Below, one piece after another: positions 48,767-61,190 of a stretch of DNA of 64,000 nucleotides. Each line of letters starts with the position of its first letter. Position 1 is the stretch's first letter. Below the pieces are notes generated by a model. It was not told the DNA's origin. It worked only from the letters and a program-made list of their open reading frames with translations, and searched no databases. The stretch spans positions 125,041,605 through 125,105,604 of the forward strand of contig CP136064.1 in the NCBI GenBank assembly GCA_032622095.1, read 5' to 3'. A program made the translations under genes and the position numbers. This DNA comes from Siphonodentalium dalli (Eukaryota > Mollusca > Scaphopoda > Gadilida > Siphonodentaliidae).

Positions 48767-49782
48767 TTGTAATACGACTGAAAGTTTATGGTCACAATTC
48801 GACTGAATAGTCAACGAAATACTGCACTTTTTCGGTCTCAGGTGAGAAAACATTTCCTGGTGTAATTCGTATTGGGCGTACTCGATTCTTTGCATGGAGT
48901 ACTCTAGTAATTTGTTTGCGTAAATAATCGTTGTGATTGGCTAAAAAAACATGTGTTTTCAGCGGCGCCCGTGCCTTTCATTTAAATTGTACAGGAAATA
49001 CGATTGCTTAAGAATAGGGTGAAGGGAACTGCACAATGCGTTCCGACCATCCTACCCGGCCTGCGGCCGGAAACCACACAACAACATTGCTTAAGAATGG
49101 GATTAAGGGGAGGACCATTCGGTCCTTCCGACAATCCCGGGCTAGCCCCCCGAACCACTCATTCTAATTGCTGTCATTTCTGTGTTGAACGTTGTTGGGA
49201 AAACATGAATATTATCATCGACTATGGACCATTTTCCTTACACAATGCGATCTAAATGATCTAGTTTACTAAACTAATCTTATTCCCCTTCTGTACTGGT
49301 GAACAAGCGCTTTCATTTTCAACTTGATTCCGAAATATCGAATATGATCGAGATTCGAATCGACGAATGCACAGCCCGGCCCCATGGATTTATTTTGTCA
49401 TTTAATATACTTATTAAGTAACTTTCTTTGGTCGTAACATATATCAGTATATAATAACATAATTTGGACCATATTCATTGGCAACCGAACTGGTTTCAAG
49501 CGAAAAATCGCTAGAAAATTCGCAAGATTGTCAAGATGTATAGCAAAATAATTCAAAGGGTTACGGGTGCCGGTGTACTCCGTTGATGCCCCGTTTGCGC
49601 GGAGTTAGAAAAGACGGGAAAAGTCGCGTGCGGCGATCTGAATAAATCGATTTTTTTCGTGGTACAATTGGAAAAAGTAGAATTGTACCACAAAACTGGA
49701 ACGAGATAGCCATGGTAACTCGGGCCACTGGCCAATCAGGACATGGCTTTTAAGCATAGTTAGGCAGGGTCGTATTACAAAA
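48765..49782. repeat. Segment with 14-bp inverted ends TTTTGTAATACGAC
   Basis: TTTTGTAATACGAC at 48765-48778 is matched by its inverse at 49769-49782. Inside are two tandem ~85-bp imperfect copies starting TTGCTTAAGAAT (about 49003 and 49088), and a small inverted pair GTGGTACAATT / AATTGTACCAC (about 49659-49692). No coding frame is recognised. Confidence 0.5.
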
Positions 49783-49825
49783 TGAAAATGAATTTATGAC
49801 TTGGAGTCATAAAATCATTTTCATT
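49781..49825. repeat. Short hairpin (20-bp arms)
   Basis: AATGAAAATGAATTTATGAC and its inverse flank a ~4-base loop with one mismatch. It lies between the 14-bp inverted end and the right terminal repeat of the TTAA-family element. Confidence 0.7.
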
Positions 49826-49974
49826 ATAATTACCATGTTGTTTGCATAGTTCATATAGCTCATGAGTGTATTTTACACTCACCATGGCTCAAATTCATTC
49901 ATTCGTTGGATCTGTTTTGTTGAGTATAAAGTGAGATGGTCCAATATATGGCCGATTTAGGGTACTGTCCCCCT

Positions 49975-51034
49975 ATAATAACAATTAAACACGAACAGAA
50001 AAAACTCGCTAAACAAAATGTACCCGATTTATCACAACTAATTTATAAGTAAAAAAAGGAGGAAAACTCTACTAAAATAAGTCAATCAAATCTCATATTG
50101 ATGAGTAAATAAATGCGTAAAATTTCGAAATAATTGAAAGTGAAATGAATTATAACAAGCTTGGACAAAACTATGAATGTTGTGGAAATGTTTTGAGTCG
50201 AATAAGGGGAGTAACTCCACTAAGAAAGTCGGATACTATCAAGCTCATACTCGCAGGCGCCCAGGTTCCCGTGGTGGTAAATATATGTGCCACAACATTG
50301 ACCGGAACATGCATGAAGTTGCTTCCTTGCACGGATGCAACCAAAACTTGGTTTCGGCTGGGTATAATAAGACTGCGTATACGTTGATTCGCACTCCTAC
50401 ATGTCATGCTGAAATTATATTCACCTTGAAAATGAAAAATGAGATCAACGTATTCGTCTTTGAACCAAATCACATCATGCGTATTATGCATATTACCGCT
50501 GTATTACCGTGGTAAATCACAAGCAATGCGTGAGCAAAGAACAAATACGTTCCTCAGCAGATTAATGGCCATTCCAAAAAAAAGTTGTAGACACGTATAG
50601 ACACATTCCCCACAGACCATGCCTTCCGGTAGTCAAAAGAACATCCAGTAAGCTTACTTTACGTCAAACAAATAGCCACTATACGTCACCATGATATACT
50701 CATTGATTTGTAATTTGGAAGAAAATCACTGTTACTTGTTCGTGACTAGCTCCCACTGCCGTCTTCTTTTGCATTAGGTATACCATCTAACCTCTCACTA
50801 AGCCGAGTACATTAATCAAAGTATCGTATCGATAAATCCCTTGTTGGATTCAAATTTATTAACTACGGAACCTCGCGTCAATATCCTCAACCTTCCATCA
50901 GAAATCGTCAGATGTCGGGAGTTAAGCAGAAACATATGCTAATGTAAACTATTGTCAGACGTTTACACGACTAGCTAACACGCGGAAAATTCGAATGCTT
51001 TTCGGTGAAACAACTTTTGTTTGTTGTCTTTCGC
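49975..51034. other. Intergenic DNA, nothing assigned
   Basis: Overlapping frames of 80, 106 and 112 codons lie at 50145-50515 on both strands, where local composition is more balanced. No family was recognised in any of them and no splice context decides between them. Confidence 0.4.
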
Positions 51035-51210
51035 TACAGTAATGCTCTAAGTAATCGACTTCTTAACCACAGCATAATTATTGGTAACTTTTCAGGATTT
51101 AGTCGCAAATATGGCTTGTTGGCAACAAGCCATATTTCCGACTAAATCATGAAAAGTTACCCATAATTCTGCTGTGGTTAAGAAGTCGATTACTTAGAGC
51201 ATTACTGTAT
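51035..51210. mobile_element. Tc1/mariner-type palindromic MITE, full copy
   Basis: A 176-bp near-perfect palindrome. The ends are TACAGTAATGCTCTAAGTAA and its inverse, and the arms meet at GGCTTGTTGGCAACAAGCC. With TA as target duplication, the repeat starts CAGTAATGCTCT. Only a handful of arm mismatches are present, suggesting recent activity. It belongs to the same family as the deleted copy at 4893-5024. Confidence 0.88.
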
Positions 51211-53853
51211 ACTGAAATTTTTTGGATAACAAGTATCCTATTGTGAAGAGTTGCAACTTACATATCACGCAGAGTATGAATGATAGCACGTGACCGACGT
51301 CTGACATTTCGCACACCGCGGCTAGCGTGTATTTGACCAGTTTGCAGGATGTATGCCATACATACTTTAGTTTGCTTTAAAGACATATTATGGACTTGTT
51401 CGAGTTCGTAAAACTGATAAGTTAGTATTCAGGCGATATGCCAACCTGGATAATGTAGCATTCTACTAACACCGTCGATAATTTCAAAGAAATCGACCAG
51501 ACCACTCAATAGAAAACATCATCAAAACTACGCTGAATTGTAAATATTTACATCTGGATTCGGGACGCAACAATCAGCGACAAACAAACACAAATGATTT
51601 CGCCATCCAGATTCAGTTCATTTAATTAATATATCAGATTGACGGTGTGTGTTGGCAATTTGGATTAATAATCGTAAAAAGAACTTTGAGCACGATTGTT
51701 CTCCCTTTATATTGGATCGGCCCTACCGGTGTGTTTCACATTACTTTAAACATATTGTATTTATTTGTAGAGGATCTCCAGCGAGTTATGTTGGGATATA
51801 AGAGTTTATGAAACGAATTTCATAAAATCTTATATCCCAACATAACGAGTTGAAGATCTTGTATATCACATGAAAAAAACTAGAACTTTGTGCCCTTTTA
51901 ACCAGTAAAATTCCTTAAAAGAAGTTGCAAAATGCATACATTTACAATTTTGTCTGAGACGCTTCACAGCGACAGTATTGCTCGCTCTGGGTTGGCGACG
52001 GAAAATATAGTCCCCAAATTTGCCTCTTTGCGAAAAACAAATAAACTTTAATCAACAAAGCAATCATTTTGCATTGTCTGGTGTTGGTGTCTTGCGCGGC
52101 TTTTCGAAATATTATTAATCCGCCTGAATCAATGTAAAGAGGCGCGGTCATTTTGTTGGCGCGATTCCAAGTGATATGTAACTAATTTGCAGGCGCAGCC
52201 CGAGAAGCACGAGCCTATTCATAACTGTGATAGATAAGGAAATATGTAGTGGCTATTTAAATGATATAATAGGGGACTTCATGTGATATATGAGAATATA
52301 CAAAAGGGATCGGGCACAAGTCATTTTAACTTAGCTAGCCCCTCTCACGAATAACCGAATTTACAATGCATTATTTAAATTGGCAAGATGGAGATAACGT
52401 AAACGTATCTATCTACATGGTGACTAATTGAGAAGACATGTTGTTGACTGAATAAGATCTTCAATCGTATAAGGCTTAGTTAGCCAAGATGAAATGGTAA
52501 GGATTGAACTTCTAGAAATATACCTGTATTTATGTACGTACATTGTATATATGATGGGCGTCTATAGTATATTATTATCAATTAACTTCAGATATATATG
52601 ATACAATGCTAGAATTGTCCGGTCCGCACATACATGTCGCACATACCTACAATGGGGTCCACATGTGTTTCCGTTGGTAAGTCACATATCACAGTGTGTC
52701 ACTATAATCTGCACAGCCACAGCGAAGCCTTTTTAATCCCGATAGGCGCGTATTGTGATCCTCGCAAAGAGATGGTGACATGAGTCGTTTAAGTGGGTCA
52801 AGTTTCTTAGTTAATTACTGGGAGTGTGTGCATGGTTTTGCTAACTACCCTCTTATAGGTTTACATCCAATTATACCGTTACTTGATTTCGATCGGTTAA
52901 ATGGTTGGTCAGTTAGTTTGGCTCTGGAACATTTTAGTCATTATGTCATATCACGACATTGCCAGTTTTCGTGACGGGGGAAGAACGTAGATATGGTTAA
53001 ACATCGCACTAAATATTACGCCACTGCGCGTAGACAACAAGGGTCGCGAAGCTTTAGTGGGTGCTTCGCAAAATTGTCCAAACACTAGAATCAGCTAGAT
53101 GTTACTTAACCCCTCTCTGTGTATACTTCGATTATGTTTAATCGATCCACCTTTGAAATAGCTGCGCGGCTAAGCCGCGGTTAAAGGTACGGTTGGCCTT
53201 GGCGGTGGGTATCCTGTGAAAATATTTCCACCCGTCAAAAACCGCCACAAACAGGAAAAAACATCAAAATGTAGACATACTTTGTCCGTATATAAATAAG
53301 AAATATCGCATAAACAGTATGTTATTCTCATATGTTTAACCATTGTTATGTAAACAAAAGCATAAAAAGTTACTTTCCTGGTGTTTGTTTATATTATGAT
53401 GGTAAACATAAAGAGCGTTATTTGTTGGTGAATTCCTGATATGGAACTAATAAAGAGCGTTTATGCCATTTGTGTGTGATTAGCCAGTAGCATTGTGCTG
53501 TCCTCTGTAACCCAATCAGGCTCTTGCTTAGGTAAAATATAGTAGGTATTTATGATAACATGCTGTTTACGCGATGGTCATGGTAAATAAGAACGAAACT
53601 GTATGCGTTTTAATGTTTTTCTGTTTACAGTGTTTCGAACAAATATGAATATTTTCGACAATTAAGGCCTCACGTGCCTTTAATGGGGCCTGCTATGTTA
53701 TGCGCCACCCGATTTAGCAACCGGGGCATGACCCCTTAGGATGAACATGGGGAGGAATTAGAAGCTTTAGAACTCATTTCTCCAACTACTCGCCAGGTAT
53801 ATGTCAACGAAATGGTAGCAATAAGGGGCTTAGGCGATCCACGCTAATTCTAA
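51211..53853. other. Intergenic DNA with one hairpin
   Basis: Apart from the hairpin at 51785-51846, no gene or repeat end was recognised. Open frames of 64-69 codons have no family. Confidence 0.4.
51785..51846. repeat. 62-bp hairpin with 29-bp arms
   Basis: GTTATGTTGGGATATAAGAG and onward pairs with its inverse across a CGAA loop with one mismatch. Looser pairing may continue outward (GATCTCCAGCGA / GTTGAAGATC). Confidence 0.8.
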
Positions 53854-54309
53854 TCTAATATATATTTTGGGACTTCTGTCTGTGTGTTAGCTATGGCCGG
53901 GAAAACGGCTGGACCGGTTGAGCTCAAACTTTCAATCTAATGTTATAAAACCACGGGCAGTGTTTACCGCCGTTTTGGAGAAGCTCCGAGCTCCCCTTCT
54001 CCACTCTCAGTCACCAAAATGACCGTCCTTGGCACTGTGCAGTTAATCGCGTTGATAGTTAAAGAGCGTTCGTATCCGCAGTGTCGTTGATAAAGAGCGT
54101 ATGCGTGTAGTGTGATTCTTATGTCTGGGACCAGGCGTGAGTGTGTCTGTATCCAGACATGGGCGTGTTGTGTGATTCTTATGTCTGTCTTCGTACTTAG
54201 GGGTTCCAAGGAACGGGGGAGATTTTCATCGGGTAAGTTTTTCCGCCCGATGTGATCTTCACCTTGAAACGGGTACGCAGTGATCGCGTTTGGCTAACGA
54301 AAACGACCT

Positions 54310-54316
<7 letters not shown>
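53854..54316 (+). mobile_element. Helitron 5' portion (unit 7), cut by a TA microsatellite
   Basis: It begins TCTAATATATATTTTGGG like units 5 and 6. The interior then resembles units 2-4 (GGAGAAGCTCCGAGC, GGTTCCAAGGAACGGGGGAG). No hairpin-CTAG end is seen before the (TA)n run. Confidence 0.7.

Positions 54317-54360
<44 letters not shown>
54313..54360. repeat. (TA)24 microsatellite
   Basis: A pure dinucleotide run lies immediately before the TC start of the next Helitron. Confidence 0.95.
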
Positions 54361-54363
<3 letters not shown>

Positions 54364-54683
54364 AATATATATTTTGGGACTTCTGTTTGTTTGTTTGTCT
54401 GTTTGTTTGTCTGTTAGCTATGGCCGGGAAAACTGCCGGACGGATTTCGACGAAATGTGGTACCTAGGGGTGTTTTGGACGGGTCAAATCGTGACCCCGA
54501 CCTGACCTTGACCTTCAAAATGGTCAATTCAAGGTCAAATCGGGTAAAACTGACGGATTTCGCTAGGTGTACTTTTGTCCGGGGAGTGTTTTGGACGGGT
54601 CAAATCGTGACTCCGACCCGACATTGGCCTTCAAAATGGTCAATTCAAGGTCAAAGCCCGGACGACGTCGGGTCACCTGCTAG
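54361..54683 (+). mobile_element. Non-autonomous Helitron unit 8
   Basis: It begins TCTAATATATATTTTGGG. It ends with the hairpin CCCGGACGACGTCGGG, then TCACCTGCTAG (54680-54683). It contains two TGACC/GGTCA-type internal units like those of unit 5. It is followed at once by TCTTATATATAG, which may be another Helitron start. Confidence 0.85.
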
Positions 54684-54979
54684 TCTTATATATAGTCTAA
54701 TTGAAATGTCTCAACTCTCAACTAAATTTACGACTAATCCGCGCGATTAAAGTGCGCATGAAACCCAGACTGACGTCGTTCGCATATGTGCGTGGGTGCA
54801 ATTGGCGTCTCAGTGTGTTATCGTATTACTTTATAGATGGGACAACTAATTACAAATGTGAAAATATGTAACAAGATTAACGTTTGTCCACCACACACAT
54901 GCATTTTGACTTTATCGCTATCGGAGTCGGGTGTGACTAAATATGGACCGGACCACCGCTGTGGTGTCTATATAGTCTA

Positions 54980-55321
54980 CTAGCAGGGTTACCCGGCGTT
55001 GCCCATGTTAAAGTGATGCGAAACCCTCTGCATGCTGTGGATATTTGTTGGGGATAGAGAATACTCTTGCTCAAAATTTTACACGTATTCTCATAAATTG
55101 TATATTCAAATAGCATCACAAAACATGATTCTTACACAGTCATGGAATATAAGTAGTAGCTCACCTTGTCGAATGTCATTTTGTTTATCGCGATTAATCC
55201 GTTCCACCAATAAAGAAGTATTTATTTATTTACAACTTCAGACGTTATAACATGTTACATGAACATCATAAACACATTATTTCGCAAAAATAAAAGACGA
55301 CAATTGGGTTTTACATATAGA
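54980..55321 (-). mobile_element. Possible minus-strand Helitron
   Basis: Read on the minus strand, GGGCAACGCCGGGT (decayed hairpin) is followed by AACCCTGCTAG, close to the ACCTGCTAG ends of units 3-5 and 8. A candidate 5' start TCTATATGTAAAAC lies at about 55321 on the minus strand, but that limit is a guess. Confidence 0.4.
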
Positions 55322-55969
55322 GGTGGATCAATCAATCTAGTGGGTTGGACTAAGACCTTGAGGACACCTGGCTATCATATCTCCATGAAGATACAGATGT
55401 TTTAAAGAAATTTCCAGGTGCTCCTCTGTTCATGGTGCTATATACTAGCTAAATATTCTCAGTTTAATAGAAGTCTTACTGTGCATGTATATCAGCTACA
55501 TGTGCCCGACACAGAGCGAGATTTTGAGTTGTTTATGTTAGTCGATGAGTCTGTTATAAAAATTCCGCTGTATCGGGCTGATATACCCTTGTCAGATGTC
55601 AGTATTGGAGGATCCTGAAAAGTCATGTGCTACTGACTGCGTTTTTTTATATCAGAAGAAAATATATTTGACTGCACACTGTGACCACTATTTTTGAACA
55701 GGCCTTCGATACATTTGCATATCTCTTGGCAAATTGTAACTTTTTTGTGGAAACTGTATTGAATGGAACAGACTCAATTGTGTTATAATATATGCATGAG
55801 CCATTCTAATATTAAATCCTCTGACGGTTCGAGGTCTCTAAGTTTGTAAGAATATATGTATCTCTTAAATAGAATGATAGATATACTTTCAATGCTTCTT
55901 CTATATATCTGTATCTAAATATGACAGTTGAGAAGATACAATTGTTCAAGTGACTTAATTGGGTCACCA
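55322..55969. other. Intergenic DNA, nothing assigned
   Basis: A 66-codon plus-strand frame (55418-55618) containing VYQLHVPDTERDFELFMLVD looks mildly protein-like. It has no recognised family and no splice support. Confidence 0.3.
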
Positions 55970-58016
55970 TTTGTCGAGATTGTGAAATTTGAACGCCAAA
56001 AACTCCGTAAAACGATATGGATGACTATATGTAACTTATAGGTGGATATCGGCAAATAGCAATATTATCAATGATAGTGCATATCCTCTCGCCATCCGTG
56101 ACCCGAACGGCACCAAATGTGATTTAATTCATCGTATCATTAGAGAAGAACGTGTATGAGTTTGGTGGAAATTATTGCTAAATATATTTGTATCAGATTT
56201 GGTGCAACTGCCATCATTATGCACGACTTTAACGGCGCCACTTTGACACATTTAAACCACGTCCATTAGACTAATGGACGCATGATATACTGGAGATGAT
56301 TATTTATAGGTTTGGTGGTAATCAGTAACTAAACAAATTCTTATCATAGTTATGACGCCCCCATCTCTCACCCAAACGGCAGCAATTTGGCGTCTTTAAT
56401 TCACACGATTACATTCCTCGTATCATGGTGAAGGATATATCAATGTGGTGGAAATATGCGCTAAAAATAGTTTATTAAATCAATTGTTGGTGCCCCTGCA
56501 ACGCTGACTCGAACAGCGCCATATCGCGGAGGTGATTATGTATGCGTTTGGTGGAAATCGGCGACAAAACTATTTCACCATATTTGTTTTAATTTTGCCG
56601 CCATTCCCCCTTTTCTTCCTCTGAAACCAACAGAATTAGAAAATTTTAACCCGCACCAGTATCTTACTCGTAAAACTTTACCCCTCTTAGACCGCCTTGG
56701 TGCAATCTCGATTGTACCCCATGAAGTTATATATAGAACACATACAGACAGACAGACAGAAACACAGACAGCACGATTTGATTCATCGTATCATTTGAGA
56801 AGAACGTGTATGAATTTGATGGTAATTGATACTAAACATATTTTTTTATCAGTTTTTTTGGGACCCTACCGTCCCTATTTCGGACTCAAGCGGCGCCACT
56901 TTTGTCACCATTAAGCCACACACTTGGACTCATTATGGAGATTAATATATCTAATATATATATAATTGGTGAAAATTGGCGAATATACAAATTCGTATCA
57001 AATTTAAGGTCCCCATATCTCTCACACAAAGGGCACCGATTTCGTGTATCTAAACCACACGATTAGATTCCTCGTATCACGGAGAAGAATATGTATCAAT
57101 CTGGTGGAAATCGGCGCTATACATAGTGTTATAAACTTTTGTGTCCCTCTCACCTATCTGCACCACTGACTGGAATGGCCCCAATTGTGACATCCTTAGA
57201 CCACACAATTACACTCCTGATATCATGGATATGATTATTTATAAGTTTTGTGCTAATCGGCGACTAAACAATTTTTTATCAAAATTGGTGAAAAACCGCT
57301 CCCCTCCTCATCTCTCACTCAAACAGCACCAATGTGGCGTCCTTAAATCGCGCGATTAGATTCCTCGTATCATGGATAGGAACATGTATCAATTTGGTGG
57401 TAATTGGCGCTAAAAATATTGTGTATCAATTTCGGTGCACCTCTCCCTTTCAGTGCATCCCTGACTCGAATGAGGCCACTTTTGGCCGATTTAAGCCACA
57501 CCGTTAGAGTCCTCATACCATGGGATGCTTTTGTATAAGTGTGGTGGCAATCGGCGACTAAACCCATTATTATCAAAGTTAGTGCCCACCACCCCCAATC
57601 TCGTCCAAACGACACCAATTTGGCGTCTTTAAATCGCACAATTAGATTCCTTGTATCATGAAGAAGAATATATATCAATTTGGTGGAAATCGGCACTAAA
57701 ATTAGTTTGATCAATTTTGGTGCCCCTCCGTGCATCACTGACTCGAACGACGCCACTTTTGACATATTTAAACCACACCATTGGATTCTTTATATTATTG
57801 GGGATGATTATTTGTAAGTTTTGTGGCAATCGGCGACAAAAAAAAATTCTGCCCCTCCCCCTTTTCTGCCCCTGATAACAACGGCGTCACTTTAGAAAAT
57901 TCTAACCCGCACCATTATCTTTCTCGTAAAAAGTTACCCCTAGTAGACCCCTATGGTGTCATCTATGTGGTCCCCTGTTAATTTCTATATAACACAGACA
58001 GACAGAGACAGACAGA
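55970..58016 (+). repeat. Degenerate long-period tandem repeat ending in CAGA tracts
   Basis: Phrases such as TTTGGTGGAAATCGGCG, AACGGCACCAATTTGGCGTC and GATTAGATTCCTCGTATCAT recur about every 280-300 bp, with strong divergence. Two super-blocks each end in an ACAGACAGACAG tract (about 56746-56771 and 57992-58016). No reading frame survives across units. It is an old satellite-like or repeat-derived array, class not recognised. Confidence 0.7.
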
Positions 58017-59587
58017 CATTCGCAAATATAGATATAGATATATGTGAATTTAGGGAACAAAACAGTAAGGTGGTATCACGAAAACCCGTTAATACACGGA
58101 TGGGGGCCACGGCCGCACGTACGTGACGCTATTACCCCTGAACTTGCCAAGATTACATGTTTCTGTCTGCAATAACATGACAGACACACCCGAACCTCAT
58201 GTGGCCCTCGTATACCAACACCACATATATCGGTATGGTAACTATTCCATCGACATTCACGAAGACACAAGGGTGCATCGCTCCACAAAGCGCGTCAATA
58301 GACCCTCGAAATCCCACCATAGCCGAAAATGTTTGCCGTGAATAAAGCTAACAGACCGGACCAGACAGATATTGGTCTCCACCTATATTGAGTTTACCAG
58401 CCCATTTTCTTCACTATGGTATCTTATAACTGTTTCCTTATGTCAACATCGAAATAGTGGCCGTAACAGTAAAAGATAACATCCATCGTTTGCTTGATAT
58501 GTACCGCGTTTCTTTGGTCATCGTACAGTACCGTACATAACTTAGCACATGTGGTCATGCTTTCCACACGATTCGCGATCCTTATACACCTTCGTCCTAC
58601 AAGTAAGCAAACTATTCTACACCATACACAAATTACTAAACTTTAAACATTTCAACAAATTTCGTTTACTCCTGATGGGAAAAAAATGGACAGCTTGGCG
58701 TAATTATATAGACACACCAGCTACAAGAAAATCATTTAGGACCATCATATGTATTATGGGTAGAATTTGTTGGCCATTTATGACGTTGTTTCTAAATTCC
58801 GGTACAATATTGTCACAACTGTCTCCTTTGAATCACAGACTGTATATCGAGCTATTTTAATCACTGGAACGTTACAACATCGACAAATTACTAGGCGGGC
58901 TCTGAACACTGAACATTGCGAGTAAACTTAAGCTAGGGTTGTACTTGGAGGTCGATACCTCACACACGCCAATGGCATGTATACGTCGTATAATGTTTTA
59001 AAGTGTTTATTACCCGAAATTTAATGTGTGATATGTGACGATTTTACATAAAGTATAATACTCCAAGTGTGGTCAATTGCTAATAGGCTGATGGTTATCC
59101 GTTGAATTGTTCCGTCAGTTCTTCACATCAATCCATATTTCTCGGAAGAATTGAAAGATAAATATTTACTTATAAATCTTTGTCGGTTTAGTCCGGATTA
59201 CATGGAATATATTTGTCTTGGATACCAGTATGGGAAGGCTATTCATGTTTATAGAACTAACCACTTCTGTTAAAACGTAGTCAATTTCACGTCTTATAAT
59301 TATAATAGTTAAATATACAGAGTTATGTCTGTTTTACCAGGAACCTGAATATTCACTATACACGTTGAATACGAATTATGTCTTGAAATATGATACAACC
59401 AATTGAATTCCATTTAAAGCATCTAATCCTTAGAAGACAAAAATGCCCATGGCGCGTGCACGTTGACGCGGTCTTCTTCTCGGTGATAGCATACGTTAGG
59501 TACGCGAATGAGTGCTGCTATGTGTACCAATCCCTATTCATCACCACATGGCGTGTAAAGCCTCTAAGACGACATAAATGTTAATGC
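58017..59587. other. Intergenic DNA, nothing assigned
   Basis: It contains a 103-codon plus-strand frame (58549-58860) with no recognised family, and a 72-codon frame (58123-58341). No repeat ends were identified. Confidence 0.4.
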
Positions 59588-60560
59588 TGCATGCAGGCTG
59601 GTGCCACATTCTCTGGCTATCGCATGCATGTACGAAAATAAGTGAGTGCATGTTCCACTATTCATCAGCTCATGTCGTCCGATGACGTGGTATCGTTGGG
59701 TGTAGTTTAGAGCCGGATCGCGTGCGTTAAAATTAGTAATCAGGCAGGGGGGGGGGGGGTGAAAGCCACCAACAAGCAATTTTTTCCGCAACTAAAAAAA
59801 AAAATTCCTGCTTGTTTTTTTAGTGTTTTGGCAATGAGTTGGGCTTCAAAACCACTTTGAATCAGTTTGAATGAGAGAAATAATGTAATTCTAACTGGTA
59901 AATTGACTGCAGGCAGTTATCGTGTTGTATTTTGTTGCAAATTTTGAAATCCAAGATGGCCGCTGGCAGCCATGTTTTTTTGGCCGAATGACCTCAAAAT
60001 GACTTATTCCTATTTACATGTCCATGTTAACATCCATGATAAATAGTATGCACAGAATTCATATACAGCTGTTTACAGTGAATTTCCCCCCGCAAATCTC
60101 TGTTTTAGTGTTAAAAGGGGGGGTGGGTGTCAAAAAATGGTCGGAAAAAACTGCCGAAAACGGAAAAAAAATTGGCGGTGGGGGTGGGTGGGTACAATAA
60201 ATGATCGAAAGGGAAAAAATGCCATACGTGCCTGAAATATTTTTCCGACCCCCCCCTGAATCAGGCAGAATTTGATGCATCGGACAAAGGAATAGAACAA
60301 GTCATCAAAGCATATGTGAGAACTGCTGCTGCAAATGTTACTGCTGATGTTGATATTGTTATTGCTGCTGCTGTTGACGACACACATTTTAATGCCACGG
60401 TAAAGTTGGTACGGTCTTCTGTGGCTATCAAATGTATGACAACGAGTGAGTTCCGGTTAAAATCCATATTCATCACCTCGTGGCGGCAAAGAAAGTGTTC
60501 CCGTTGGGTGTAGTTTACATCCGGGTCGCGTGCGTTAAAATGGGTAATCAGACCGACTGT
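59588..60560 (+). repeat. Pair of diverged direct repeats around a G-rich spacer
   Basis: Copies at about 59588-59745 and 60390-60555 share TTCATCAxCTCxTG, GTTGGGTGTAGTTTA and CGCGTGCGTTAAAAT. The spacer has G-runs (59745-59758, 60116-60125, 60178-60190), a C-run (60249-60255), and an ATCCAAGATGGCCGC word at 59951. Frames across the spacer are low-complexity artefacts. Confidence 0.55.
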
Positions 60561-61069
60561 GATGCATTGGATGTCGGAATTGTTTGACGGAAGTGAACTT
60601 GGTTGCACCATATCCAGTCTAAAAGGAATTGTGCATAACATAACAAATGATCAAAGAAGAGTCAGCAGACAGATGTGAGAACTTAAATCTAATTCTTCGG
60701 AGTCAAGATACTCACATTAAAATGAGTAACGACCTGAGCTGTAGTGTTTTCGTGACCCACGTCAGTAATACATGACATGTCTGTTAGCTGATGCCTAATG
60801 TGAAGAATTATTATTAACTTTATCTGTTCTTTAATTTGTTTATTATTTTTAAGCACCGCGTGGTGTTTGGTGCGATATTGCGAGATTCCTCATGAGTTCG
60901 TCAGATAGAGGGAAAAACATTTCGCAAGAACGATGTACTTGAGACATCGGTGTATTTCACTCAACAATAAACTATTAATCTGTAGTCAGGTTCGGTGGAA
61001 TGTTTGCACTATAGAACATGTAGCATGTGTTGATATGGCAACTCAGCAAAGCACCGTAGTTCATGATTG

Positions 61070-61190
61070 TTACGAAAGCTTATGGTTCATAAACAGAGTT
61101 TTGACAGACAGGATGCTACCTCTGAGTATATGGGGAATCTCTGCACTTCGAGTAATTCTGTGTTCTTCAGTATATGGTTTCGGTATATTT
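61070..61190 (-). pseudogene. Small LINE-derived scrap, duplicate of part of 61.5-61.9 kb
   Basis: On the minus strand it reads PKPYTEEHRITRSA, matching PKPYTEELRITRSA in the fragment at 61495-61910. The match covers only ~50 bp, so it is a truncated or duplicated piece. Confidence 0.5.

Larger units (their letters stand above)
46917..49974. mobile_element. TTAA-family DNA transposon derivative with nested insertions
   Basis: The left end (TTAA, then AGGGGGACTGTAC, 46917-46933) and the right end (ending GTACTGTCCCCCT, 49974) are inverted repeats of ~125 bp at about 75-80% identity (46921-47045 against 49850-49974). They share words such as TTTATACTCAAC and AATTTGAGCCAT. The termini are of the same type as the MITE at 8217-8867. 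The right TTAA is not preserved. The interior is made of a LINE fragment (47049-48612), a 147-bp palindrome (48620-48766) and a segment with its own 14-bp inverted ends (48765-49782). No transposase is left. Confidence 0.7.

Noticed and set aside
50145-50515. Overlapping 80-, 106- and 112-codon frames as a host gene
   Set aside because: Three frames on both strands are open over the same bases, none has a recognised motif, and no splice signals discriminate.
58549-58860. 103-codon plus frame as a small gene
   Set aside because: No recognised motif, and the composition resembles the surrounding AT-rich DNA.
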